Positions 8,915 through 16,306 of a DNA stretch of 64,000 bases are shown here, piece by piece. Every line of letters begins with the position of its first letter. Position 1 is the stretch's first letter. The stretch is from Streptomyces rimosus (GTDB lineage Bacteria; Actinomycetota; Actinomycetes; Streptomycetales; Streptomycetaceae), in contig NZ_CP023688.1 in NCBI RefSeq assembly GCF_008704655.1, positions 4,836,001-4,900,000 on the forward strand, read 5' to 3'. The notes beneath the pieces are model-generated. The model was not told the origin of the DNA, made no database searches, and saw nothing but the letters and a program-made list of their open reading frames with translations. A program made the translations under genes and the position numbers.

Positions 8915-10104
8915 TGGGGAACAGCAAGGGCACGCGTCGGCGGTTCGGTGCTGTACGGCAGTACCGCTCCGGTCGCTGGACCGCGAGTTACCGCGGCCCT
9001 GACGGAGAAGAGTTCCGGTCACCGCAGCCGTTCGAGACCAAGCGGGACGCCGAGATCTGGCTCTCTCAGATCGAAGCCGACCTGACGCGTGAGAACTGGC
9101 AGGACCCGGACGCGGGTGCGGTGAACTTCGAGAGGTACGCGCTCCAATGGGTCGCTGAACGCGGTCTCGCCGCTACGACGGATGAGCTGTACCGGCGGCT
9201 GCTCCGGTTGCACATCCTGCCGACCTTCGGGGACCGGGACCTGGATGAGATCACCGCGCCCCGTGTCCGCACTTGGCGGACCGAGCGCCTGGCGACCACC
9301 GAGGCGCCGACGACTATCGCCAAGGCATACCGGCTGCTCAAGGCGATCATGGAGACTGCCGTCGACGACGAGCTGATCCGCCGGAACCCCTCCCGGATCA
9401 AGGGGGCGGGCAAGGAGTCGTCCGCCGAACGTCAGATCGCCACCGTCGCCCAGGTGGACGCGCTCGCCGACGCGGTCGGGCCCCGGTGGCGGCTGATGGT
9501 GTTCCTCGGTGCGTACGGGCCCATGCGGCCGGAGGAACAGGCGGAGCTCCGGCGCAAGGACGTGGACCTGGAGGCGATGACCATTCGTGTCCGTATGGCC
9601 GCGCCCGAGCTGACCATGGGCAAGCGGGCTCTCGGCGACACCAAGTCCGAGGCGGGTAAGCGGATCGTCGTCCTGCCGGCCTTCCTCCATATCGATCTGC
9701 GGCGACACCTGGACTGGTACTCGGAGAAGGACAAGGGAGCGGAAGGACTGCTCTTTGTGGGGGAGAAGGGGAAGCCGTTCCGGCGATCCACCTTCGGCCG
9801 GAAATGGCGCAAGGCGCGGGAGCGGGTCGGGATGCCGGAGGGATTTCGGTTCTACGACCTTCGTCACACCGGACACACTCTGGCGACGCGCTCCGGGGCG
9901 ACGTTGAAGGGCACGATGGTGCGGGCCGGGCAGTCCTCGGAGCGAGCCGTGCTGACCTATCAGCACTCGGATGTCGAGCGTCAGCAAGAGATCGCCGGCG
10001 GGCTGGATGATCTGGTGCGAGCCGAGCGCCGGAAGGGCGCCAAGCCCCATGCCGACCAGGCCGCCGACGGTCCTTCTGGTGCGGATCTGGTGCGCGACGC
10101 CTAG
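8914..10104 (+). CDS. int: Tyrosine recombinase integrase of the AICE
   Basis: 396 aa. The N-terminal AP2-like/SAM-like arm- and core-binding region (about 1-170) is followed by the catalytic domain. Catalytic Arg is R205 (PMRPEEQ), the second Arg lies in YDLRHTGHT (R317, H318), and the nucleophile is Y349 (VLTYQH). The position usually filled by His in LGHSS reads AGQSS, so Q340 replaces that histidine. It should recombine attP with the 3' end of the adjacent tRNA-Gly gene. Overlaps xis by one base pair pattern (TGATG). A hairpin terminator follows at 10124. Confidence 0.9.
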   Translation: MGNSKGTRRRFGAVRQYRSGRWTASYRGPDGEEFRSPQPFETKRDAEIWLSQIEADLTRENWQDPDAGAVNFERYALQWVAERGLAATTDELYRRLLRLHILPTFGDRDLDEITAPRVRTWRTERLATTEAPTTIAKAYRLLKAIMETAVDDELIRRNPSRIKGAGKESSAERQIATVAQVDALADAVGPRWRLMVFLGAYGPMRPEEQAELRRKDVDLEAMTIRVRMAAPELTMGKRALGDTKSEAGKRIVVLPAFLHIDLRRHLDWYSEKDKGAEGLLFVGEKGKPFRRSTFGRKWRKARERVGMPEGFRFYDLRHTGHTLATRSGATLKGTMVRAGQSSERAVLTYQHSDVERQQEIAGGLDDLVRAERRKGAKPHADQAADGPSGADLVRDA

Positions 10105-10123
10105 CCCGGTCTAGACAACAAAC

Positions 10124-10150
10124 AAGGCCCAGGTCTCCGACCTGGGCCTT
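10124..10150. terminator. Bidirectional hairpin between int and tRNA-Gly
   Basis: A 12-bp perfect stem, AAGGCCCAGGTC / GACCTGGGCCTT, with a 3-nt loop. It can end transcription of int from the left and of the tRNA from the right. It lies inside the element if the att core is in the tRNA 3' half. Confidence 0.75.
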
Positions 10151-10155
10151 AACTC

Positions 10156-10200
10156 TGGAGCGGGTGACGGGAATCGAACCCGCGCTCTGAGCTTGGGAAG
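10156..10200. other. Putative right attachment site (att) in the tRNA-Gly 3' half
   Basis: AICEs of this family recombine at the 3' part of a tRNA, restoring the gene after insertion. Int is 51 bp away, and the segment from the anticodon stem to CCA is the expected identity core. No duplicate is found in the window, so the exact core length cannot be read. Confidence 0.5.
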
Positions 10201-10229
10201 CTCATGTTCTACCATTAAACTACACCCGC
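10156..10229 (-). tRNA. tRNA-Gly (CCC anticodon), CCA encoded
   Basis: Read on the minus strand it begins GCGGGTGTAGTTTAATGG and pairs its 7-bp acceptor stem with CACCCGC at the end. The anticodon loop TTCCCAA gives anticodon CCC for GGG codons. The T arm contains GGTTCGATTCC. Discriminator T and an encoded CCA end the gene at 10156. The tRNA 3' end faces the integrase, the usual arrangement for an AICE integrated into a tRNA gene. Confidence 0.95.
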
Positions 10230-10453
10230 TTGACACGCGCCCGTGGTGAGGGCGGTGCAGCTTCGCACACTCTACCCCATTGCAGGCCCCCGGTGCAGTT
10301 GACCGTGGGGTCCGGTCGTGTGTGGGGGGTGGGTTGCGGTGTGGGGTGCGGGAGTTGAGGCGTACGGTGGGGGCGCGGAGTGCCGCGTGTGGTGGCGCCC
10401 AGTTCATCCCCTAATGTGGCTTTTGTTGTCCACGCGTTTGGGAGAAGGACTTG

Positions 10454-10612
10454 ATGGAGCGCACCGTCGTACGTTGTGCCGAAGGGCACGTGTTCAGCAC
10501 CGCTTCGTTTCCCATGCAGACCACGGACCGGCTCGGCCCCGGCCGGCTGCTGCGGTGTCCGCGCTGTGCGCGGCTGCGGCATTCGGTGCCGGTGGGGGGC
10601 GAGAAGCGCTGA
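10454..10612 (+). CDS. Small zinc-ribbon-like protein
   Basis: 52 aa, MERTVVRCAEGHVF... It has two Cys pairs or knuckles, C-x2-GH near residue 8 and CPRC near 35-38, which could bind one zinc ion. Start chosen at ATG 10454, 4 nt after an AAGGAC ribosome-binding site. The frame continues upstream without coding character. Function unknown; it stands alone between the tRNA and dcd and is followed by a hairpin. Confidence 0.65.
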   Translation: MERTVVRCAEGHVFSTASFPMQTTDRLGPGRLLRCPRCARLRHSVPVGGEKR

Positions 10613-10714
10613 GGCGCCGTAGTCGCCGGTGAGTCGCTGAGGACCGGCCGGACCGGCCGGGCGGTGGAGAGGCGAAGCGGACGGCAGCCGGTGGGCCGGC
10701 TGTGAGAGTTCCGG

Positions 10715-10752
10715 GCGAGGGCCCGGTCCCGGAGGCGGGGCCGGGCCCTCGC
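10715..10752 (+). terminator. Hairpin after the zinc-ribbon gene
   Basis: 12-bp perfect stem GCGAGGGCCCGG / CCGGGCCCTCGC with a 14-nt loop, about 100 bp after the stop at 10612 and 70 bp before dcd. No U-run follows, which is common for streptomycete terminators. Confidence 0.6.
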
Positions 10753-10820
10753 CATATCAGAGGGGGACGGCGGGGCGGCGCTGTGCGGAGCGGGCCGGTC
10801 CGGGCGCGTATCCTCGATGC

Positions 10821-11396
10821 GTGCTTCTCTCAGACAAGGACATCCGGACCGAGATCGACGCGGGCCGGGTCCGCATCGATCCCTACGACGAGTCGATGGT
10901 GCAGCCGTCGAGTATCGATGTGCGCCTCGACCGGTACTTCCGGGTGTTCGAGAATCACCGGTACCCGCACATCGACCCCGCGGTGGAGCAGCACGACCTG
11001 ACGCGCGAGGTGGTGCCGGAGGGGGACGAGGCGTTCATCCTGCACCCCGGTGAGTTCGTGCTCGCCTCGACGTACGAGGTCATCACGCTGCCCGACGACA
11101 TCGCGTCGCGGCTGGAGGGCAAGAGTTCGCTGGGGCGGCTCGGGCTGCTGACGCACTCGACGGCCGGGTTCATCGACCCTGGTTTCAGTGGGCATGTCAC
11201 GCTGGAGCTGAGCAATGTCGCGACGCTGCCGATCAAGCTGTGGCCCGGTATGAAGATCGGGCAGCTGTGCATGTTCCGGCTGTCGTCGGCCGCCGAGCAT
11301 CCGTACGGCTCCGAGAAGTACGGCTCGCGGTATCAGGGCCAGCGGGGGCCGACGCCCTCGCGGTCGTACAAGAATTTTCATCGGACACAGGTCTGA
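10821..11396 (+). CDS. dcd: dCTP deaminase
   Basis: 191 aa, usual length for actinobacterial Dcd. It deaminates dCTP to dUTP (some actinobacterial forms also hydrolyse to dUMP), feeding thymidylate synthesis. Visible family blocks: MLLSDKDI at the N-terminus, [21 protein letters not shown] with the active-site Ser-Arg region, [11 protein letters not shown] containing the catalytic Glu-adjacent loop region, and a C-terminal [11 protein letters not shown] nucleotide-binding tail. GTG start. Co-directional with the phosphoribosyltransferase 16 bp downstream, probably one transcript. Confidence 0.95.
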   Translation: MLLSDKDIRTEIDAGRVRIDPYDESMVQPSSIDVRLDRYFRVFENHRYPHIDPAVEQHDLTREVVPEGDEAFILHPGEFVLASTYEVITLPDDIASRLEGKSSLGRLGLLTHSTAGFIDPGFSGHVTLELSNVATLPIKLWPGMKIGQLCMFRLSSAAEHPYGSEKYGSRYQGQRGPTPSRSYKNFHRTQV

Positions 11397-11412
11397 GGGT
11401 GCGAGAGATCCA

Positions 11413-11910
11413 GTGAGTGGTGTGCGGGAGAACCTGACGTACGAGCGCTTCGGTGGCGCGATTCGCGAGCTGGCGCAGACGATCGCCGACGACGGGTACG
11501 AGCCCGACATCGTGCTGTCGATCGCGCGCGGCGGCGTCTTCGTGGCGGGCGGTCTGGCGTACGCGCTGGACTGCAAGAACATCCACCTGGTGAACGTGGA
11601 GTTCTACACGGGCGTCGGTACGACCCTGGAGATGCCGGTCATGCTGGCGCCGGTGCCGAACGCGATCGACTTCTCGGACAAGAAGGTGCTGATCGCGGAC
11701 GACGTGGCGGACACCGGCAAGACGCTGAAGCTGGTGCACGACTTCTGCCTGGGTACGGTGGCCGAGGTCCGCAGCGCGGTGATCTACGAGAAGTCGCACT
11801 CGCTGGTGAAGTGCGAGTACGTGTGGAAGCGCACGGACGAGTGGATCAACTTCCCGTGGAGCGTCGAGCCGCCGGTGGTGCGGCGCGAGGGCCAGATCCT
11901 GGACGCCTGA
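11413..11910 (+). CDS. Phosphoribosyltransferase (type I PRTase fold)
   Basis: 165 aa. The PRPP-binding motif VLIADDVADTGKT is clear, with an upstream IARGGVFVAGGLAYAL block. The hydrophobic/aromatic C-terminus (EWINFPWSVEPPVV) is like the xanthine/hypoxanthine-guanine PRTase-related group seen next to dcd in actinomycetes. The exact base is not readable. GTG start, 16 bp after dcd, suggesting a shared nucleotide-salvage operon. A strong terminator follows. Confidence 0.88.
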   Translation: MSGVRENLTYERFGGAIRELAQTIADDGYEPDIVLSIARGGVFVAGGLAYALDCKNIHLVNVEFYTGVGTTLEMPVMLAPVPNAIDFSDKKVLIADDVADTGKTLKLVHDFCLGTVAEVRSAVIYEKSHSLVKCEYVWKRTDEWINFPWSVEPPVVRREGQILDA

Positions 11911-11934
11911 AAGCCCTGCCTTCCCGGCCCCGTC

Positions 11935-11960
11935 GGACCCACCGAGTTCTCGGTGGGTCC
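11935..11960 (+). terminator. Rho-independent-like terminator of dcd-PRTase
   Basis: 12-bp perfect stem GGACCCACCGAG / CTCGGTGGGTCC with a TT loop, followed by TTCGTGTTT. It begins 25 bp after the PRTase stop. Confidence 0.85.
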
Positions 11961-12074
11961 TTCGTGTTTACGGGGCGGAAGGTGAATTCGGGCCAATCCC
12001 GTTCCGGGTGTTCCACCGGTGACTACCTCCGAGTAGAAACCGGCGGTAACAGCAGACCGGAGGGGAGGCCCAAG

Positions 12075-13604
12075 GTGCGTGCGAGAGCAGGGCGGCTGGT
12101 GGCCGCCGCGGCGGCGATGGCGGTGGGGTTCGGCGGAGCGGGCGTCGCGGGGGTGGGCGCCGGTACGGCGGTGGCCGCCCAGGCCGGTCCGGCGGCCGTC
12201 AAGCCGCTGCCGCCCGAGCTGGAGAAGATCCGGGCGGCCGAGGCCGTCAAGCTGTACGGGGACGCGGCCGAGCGGCCGGTCGGGCAGCGGAAGACCTCGT
12301 TGATCTCGCTGGGGGACAGCGAGATAGCGGGGGAGGGCGTCGGTACGTACGAGCCGGGGACGAACGGGCCGGACAACTGGTGCCACCGTTCGCCCGAGGC
12401 CGCCATCCACCGCACCGGGATACCGGCGGAGGTGACGTACAACGTCGCGTGCTCCGGCGCGGCCACCGCCAACATCAACATCGGCGGGACCAAGCAGTAC
12501 GCCGACGAGCTGGTGCAGAGCGACAACCTGGCGATCAAGGCCCGCAACACCCGGCTGAAGATGGTGCTGCTGGTGGCGGGCGCCAACGACGACCTGCAGT
12601 TCGGGCCGGTGATGACGGACTGCGTCACCCGCTGGTTCACCTTGCAGGGCACCTGCGAGCCGAAGTACGCGCCGGGGTGGCAGGGCCGCGTCGACGCGCT
12701 GGTGCCCAAGGTCGAGCGGAGCGTGCGCGACCTGCGGACCGTGATGCGCGACGCGGGGTACGCGGACGGCGACTACAAGCTGGTCGTGATGGGCTACCCG
12801 AGCCCCATCGGGCCGGACATCGAGGACAACCCGAACTTCCCGGGCAAGCTGCCGGGCGGGTGCACCGGCTACACCTCCGACTCGGCCTGGGGCCGCAACG
12901 CCGCCGTACCGGCCTTCGAGAAGGGCATGCGGAAGGTCGCCGCGGACACCGGCGCGACCTACCTCGACAACTCGCGGCTCTTCCACGGCCACGAGGTGTG
13001 CATGGAGGACACCTGGGCCCGCGGCCTGTATGTGGACATCACCAACCCGTTCCCGCCGGACTCCAATTCCGTACGGCAGTCCTTCCACCCGAACGCGCGC
13101 GGCCACGGCGCCTTCGCCTCCTGCCTGACGCAGCTGTACGCGTCCGACCGGCGCGAGGCGTCCTGCACCGACCCGGCGAGCACCGGGCAGCCGAAGCTGT
13201 ACCCGCTGGCCTGGGACGACGTGTACCGGCCGGTGAAGAACGCGGGCACCGGCAACTGTGTGGACGCCAAGGGCGCGAGCAGCAGTAACGGTACGGCGGT
13301 CATCGGCTGGGACTGCAACGGACAGCGCAACCAGGACTGGTGGTACGACGCGGAGCGGCGCTCCGTGCACGCCGGGCTGACGCAGGACCGGTGCCTGGAC
13401 GTGCCCGGCGCGAAGTACGAGGCCGGGGCCGGGCTGGTGCTCTGGAACTGCTCGGGCGCGGCCAACCAGCAGTTCGTGAAGGACGCCGCGAGCGGTTCGG
13501 TCCGGCCGGCCGCCGCGCCGGGGCTGTGCCTGACGCTGGGCTCGGCCAAGGACGCGGTACGGCTGCAGAAGTGCGACGGGTCGGCGGCGCAGCGGTTCGC
13601 GTGA
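12075..13604 (+). CDS. Secreted SGNH/GDSL hydrolase with C-terminal ricin-B lectin domain
   Basis: 509 aa. GTG start with GGGGAGG upstream is preferred over in-frame sequence reaching back into the previous gene. Residues 1-35 are an Ala/Gly-rich signal peptide ending AVAAQA. The hydrolase has GDS with nucleophile S82 (SLGDSEIAGEG), GAND at 169-172 with N171, and a catalytic H338 in SFHPNARGHG. Residues about 380-509 form a ricin-B/CBM13 beta-trefoil (CVDAKG..., W-D-C-NG, QR/QQF repeats) that binds carbohydrate. Probably an esterase/lipase or carbohydrate deacetylase; substrate unknown. The D normally three residues before the His reads Q. Confidence 0.88.
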   Translation: MRARAGRLVAAAAAMAVGFGGAGVAGVGAGTAVAAQAGPAAVKPLPPELEKIRAAEAVKLYGDAAERPVGQRKTSLISLGDSEIAGEGVGTYEPGTNGPDNWCHRSPEAAIHRTGIPAEVTYNVACSGAATANINIGGTKQYADELVQSDNLAIKARNTRLKMVLLVAGANDDLQFGPVMTDCVTRWFTLQGTCEPKYAPGWQGRVDALVPKVERSVRDLRTVMRDAGYADGDYKLVVMGYPSPIGPDIEDNPNFPGKLPGGCTGYTSDSAWGRNAAVPAFEKGMRKVAADTGATYLDNSRLFHGHEVCMEDTWARGLYVDITNPFPPDSNSVRQSFHPNARGHGAFASCLTQLYASDRREASCTDPASTGQPKLYPLAWDDVYRPVKNAGTGNCVDAKGASSSNGTAVIGWDCNGQRNQDWWYDAERRSVHAGLTQDRCLDVPGAKYEAGAGLVLWNCSGAANQQFVKDAASGSVRPAAAPGLCLTLGSAKDAVRLQKCDGSAAQRFA

Positions 13605-13648
13605 CCCGTCGTCCGTAGCCCGTCATCCGTATCCCGCTGATACGTGAA

Positions 13649-13678
13649 AGGCCCCGCTCCGGCCGGAGCGGGGCCTTC
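13649..13678. terminator. Bidirectional terminator between convergent genes
   Basis: Perfect palindrome of 30 nt: AAGGCCCCGCTCC with GGAGCGGGGCCTT and a GGCC centre. It separates the SGNH gene (plus) from the Yip1-family gene (minus) and can serve both. Confidence 0.85.
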
Positions 13679-13704
13679 CACGGGCCGGACGAGCCGGCGT
13701 ACGG

Positions 13705-14715
13705 CTAGAGCGTGCCCAGCTTGACCAGGGCCAGCAGCGCGACCAGCTGGATCGCGGAGGCGCCGAGCGCCTTGGGCCACGGGAGGTCGTGCGACTTGCT
13801 CACCATCGAGGTGAAGAGCGCGCCCGCGGCCAGCCAGGTCGCCCAGCCGACCACCTGCACCAGGGTGCTGTCGCCGCCCAGGAACATGGCGAAGAGCAGG
13901 CGCGGCGCGTCCGTGATCGACATGATCAGCATGGAGAGGCCGACGGTCGGCTGCCAGGCGCCGTCGCCGCCGAGCTGGCGGGCGAGGGTGTGGGTGACCG
14001 CGCCGAGGATCAGGCTGCCGACGACGAACATCACGGCGGTGATGAGCACCCACGGGATGCTGTTGGAGAGCGTGGCGTTCAGCACGTCCTCGCGGGCCTT
14101 GTCGAAGCCGAAGACCGCGAGCAGGCCGTAGACGAGCGTGACGATCAGGGCCGGGCCCCAGACCGGGTGGTCGCGCATCTGCCAGAAGGTCGGTCCCGGG
14201 CGGGTGACCAGGCCGGTCAGCAACTGCTTCCAGGGCAGCCGGGGGCCGGCCGGCGGGGCCGTGGCCTGGCCCGCGCGGTAGGTGCCGCCGTCGGCGTAGC
14301 CGTCGTCGCCGTACTGGCCGCCGTATCCGCCGTTGTCGTACCCGCCGTTCGCCGGGCCGCCGGCCTGCGGGCCGTACGCGTCCGGAGCCTCGCCGACGCT
14401 GAACTGCTGGGTGTGGCCCGGGGCGTTGTCGTTGGCGTACGGCGCGTAGGACTGCTGCTGCGGCTGGTAGCCGCCGTCACCGAAGTACTCGGGCTCGCCG
14501 TGCCGGTCGCCGCCGTACGGGCCTGCATGCGGGCCGCCGTACGGCTGCGGGGGCTGCGGCGGTCGGTGCGGTTGCTGCCACTGCTGCCCGTGCGGAGACG
14601 GGGGCTGCTGACCGTACGGCTGTCCCTGCTGACCGTACGGAGCCTGCTGCCCCTGCTGCTGCCCCTGTTGCGCGGACCGGGCGTCCCGTCCGCGACCCAT
14701 CCTGAATCCAGCCAC
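13705..14715 (-). CDS. Yip1-domain membrane protein with long Gln/Gly/Pro-rich N-terminus
   Basis: 336 aa from GTG 14715 (VAGFRMGRGRD); ATG 14700 is an alternative. Residues about 10-170 are low-complexity, rich in Gln, Gly, Pro and Tyr (QQGQQQGQQ-type and NGGYDNGGYGG repeats). After that, TRPGPTFWQMRDHPVWGPALIV introduces about five transmembrane helices of the Yip1/DUF1282 type. The function of bacterial Yip1 proteins is not settled; membrane organisation or transport is inferred. Single gene, convergent with the SGNH hydrolase. Confidence 0.8.
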   Translation of the reverse strand: MAGFRMGRGRDARSAQQGQQQGQQAPYGQQGQPYGQQPPSPHGQQWQQPHRPPQPPQPYGGPHAGPYGGDRHGEPEYFGDGGYQPQQQSYAPYANDNAPGHTQQFSVGEAPDAYGPQAGGPANGGYDNGGYGGQYGDDGYADGGTYRAGQATAPPAGPRLPWKQLLTGLVTRPGPTFWQMRDHPVWGPALIVTLVYGLLAVFGFDKAREDVLNATLSNSIPWVLITAVMFVVGSLILGAVTHTLARQLGGDGAWQPTVGLSMLIMSITDAPRLLFAMFLGGDSTLVQVVGWATWLAAGALFTSMVSKSHDLPWPKALGASAIQLVALLALVKLGTL

Positions 14716-15157
14716 GTCATCGAACGTACCTGGTCTCGCAAGCCCGGGGGCCGGGCCCGGGGGCAGCGGCCCGCTTTGCTGCCGACCTGTGACATCCCCT
14801 AGGGGGCGGGGCACGCTTCCTCGAGGGGATGCGGAAAACGCCGCACTATCAGGGCCGTCCCCGGCTCCACCGGCCCATGAGGCATCGGATCATCGTCGTC
14901 CGACGCCTCACGGGCGGGAGGGTCCGGCAGCGGTTACGGGGGGATACCGGCCGGTACCCAGGGGCCGGCCCACCGGTGAATGCCGCCGTCGGCACTCACA
15001 GACGGACGTACGCATCGGCGATGCCGACCGGGCCCTGGCACCCAGACCGTAGCGGTACCGGAACGGCAGCATGATCCATTCTGCGCAGCCGGTATCCGGA
15101 TCACGCTGCGTGTTCGTGGGCGGGGGCCGGATGCCTGTGCAGGGGGCCGCCGCCCCG
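14716..15157. other. Intergenic, no gene recognised
   Basis: Several open frames cross this 442-bp interval but none shows a ribosome-binding site with a plausible protein. It should carry the promoter of the Yip1 gene (minus strand) and the 3' end of the AraC transcript. No convincing hairpin, repeat or operator was found. Confidence 0.5.
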
Positions 15158-16159
15158 TCAGGGCGCCTGCAGCGTCTGGGAAGGCGTCTCACCGAACCGC
15201 TCCCGGTAGCTGCGCGCGAAGCGCCCGAGGTGCACGAAGCCCCACCGGTACGCCACTTCGCCGACGCTCAGCTCGCCCGGCCCCGCCCGCCGCAGCTCGT
15301 CCCGTACGCGGTTCAGTCGTACGTCGCGCAGGTACGCCATCGGTGACATGCCGACGTGCCGGCGGAAGCCCTCCTGGAGCCAGCGCACGCTGACCCGTGC
15401 GACGGCGGCGAGTTCGGCGGTGTCGAAGGGGTGCTCAGGGCAGCTCTGGATGGCGTCCAGCGCGCGCTTGACGGGCGCCGGGCGGTACGAGGGGGCGGGC
15501 GGACGGCTCAGCTCCTCGCGGTACGGGTGGTCTGCTGCCAGCAACAGCCCGCCCAGCAGCGCTTCTTGCAGCGGGGCCGACACCAGCGGCTGGTGCAGCA
15601 GGCCGCCCGCGTCCTGGACGTCCCGTACGGCGGCCCGTACCAGCCGTGCCCAGCTGAGCCCCGGCCCCCGGGACACGTCGAAACCGGCGGCGAAGCGCAC
15701 CGGCGCGCCGACGGACCTGCCGAGCATGTGCTCAAGGTGCCGCTCCAGGTCCGCCGTACGGATCTTCAGCGCCAGCAGCCGGCAGCCGGCCTGCCACCGG
15801 TCGATGGTGGTGGCGCCGTCCGGCTGGAACACCCCGGCCCGCTCCGGGGTCGCGGTCTCCGTCGCGCCCGTACCCTGCCGCCACTGGATGCTGCCGCTCA
15901 GCGGTACGTCGACGTGGTACGAGCCCAGCTCCCCGGACCGCAGCCGCAGATCGGTGCCGAATCCCACCTCACCGACGGTGACCGCGCCCAGCCGCACCAC
16001 GTCGAGGTGCGCGCCCACGTCGTCGCTCGGGCGGAGCCGGTCGATGTGGGTGACGTAGAAGGCTTGGCCGAGCATCCACCGGGCCTCGTCGAGGTCGGCC
16101 GTCCGCAGGGACAGCACCGGGGGCGCCGAGGGGGACTCCGCCCCCGGCTCAGCAGACAT
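15158..16159 (-). CDS. AraC-family transcriptional regulator
   Basis: 333 aa. An N-terminal AraC-binding/cupin-like ligand domain (about 15-205; GSYHVDVPLSGSIQWRQ core) is followed by a C-terminal double helix-turn-helix (about 232-330). The latter contains LAAVARVSVRWLQEGFRRHVGMSPMAYLRDVRLNRVRDEL and a second HTH, VGEVAYRWGFVHLGRFARSYRERFGETPSQTL. That tail is the classic AraC signature. Start ATG at 16157-16159. It is isolated from metabolic partners, so the target and inducer cannot be told from context. Confidence 0.93.
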   Translation of the reverse strand: MSAEPGAESPSAPPVLSLRTADLDEARWMLGQAFYVTHIDRLRPSDDVGAHLDVVRLGAVTVGEVGFGTDLRLRSGELGSYHVDVPLSGSIQWRQGTGATETATPERAGVFQPDGATTIDRWQAGCRLLALKIRTADLERHLEHMLGRSVGAPVRFAAGFDVSRGPGLSWARLVRAAVRDVQDAGGLLHQPLVSAPLQEALLGGLLLAADHPYREELSRPPAPSYRPAPVKRALDAIQSCPEHPFDTAELAAVARVSVRWLQEGFRRHVGMSPMAYLRDVRLNRVRDELRRAGPGELSVGEVAYRWGFVHLGRFARSYRERFGETPSQTLQAP

Positions 16160-16306
16160 GTTCAGTACGACCCTTTCCCCCGGGCTAGCAGGTTCCCCCG
16201 GGCAGACAGAACCGTCCGTCCGGCACTGCCCGCCTCAACTGCGCACTCGGGAAAGAATAGGTGCAGGGGGCAGTGGGGTGGCGGGGGCGGCTGCATGGCG
16301 CTTGCG

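Larger units (their letters stand above)
4334..10229 (+). mobile_element. Actinomycete integrative and conjugative element (pSAM2/SLP1 type), right-hand part
   Basis: Ordered co-directional genes match the AICE plan: accessory transfer gene (broken), FtsK-like translocase, DUF2637 Spd protein, two very small transfer proteins, RepSA-type initiator, Xis, Int, then a tRNA gene as attachment site. Int lies 51 bp from the tRNA 3' end, as in integrated AICEs. The KorSA-type GntR repressor normally upstream of the transfer genes is absent from the window. No left att copy is visible, so the element either extends left beyond position 1, with the NACHT gene as cargo, or its left part was replaced. 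Confidence 0.85.

Noticed and set aside
14789..15393. Short frames between Yip1 and AraC
   Set aside because: No ribosome-binding sites, and mutually overlapping low-information sequences.
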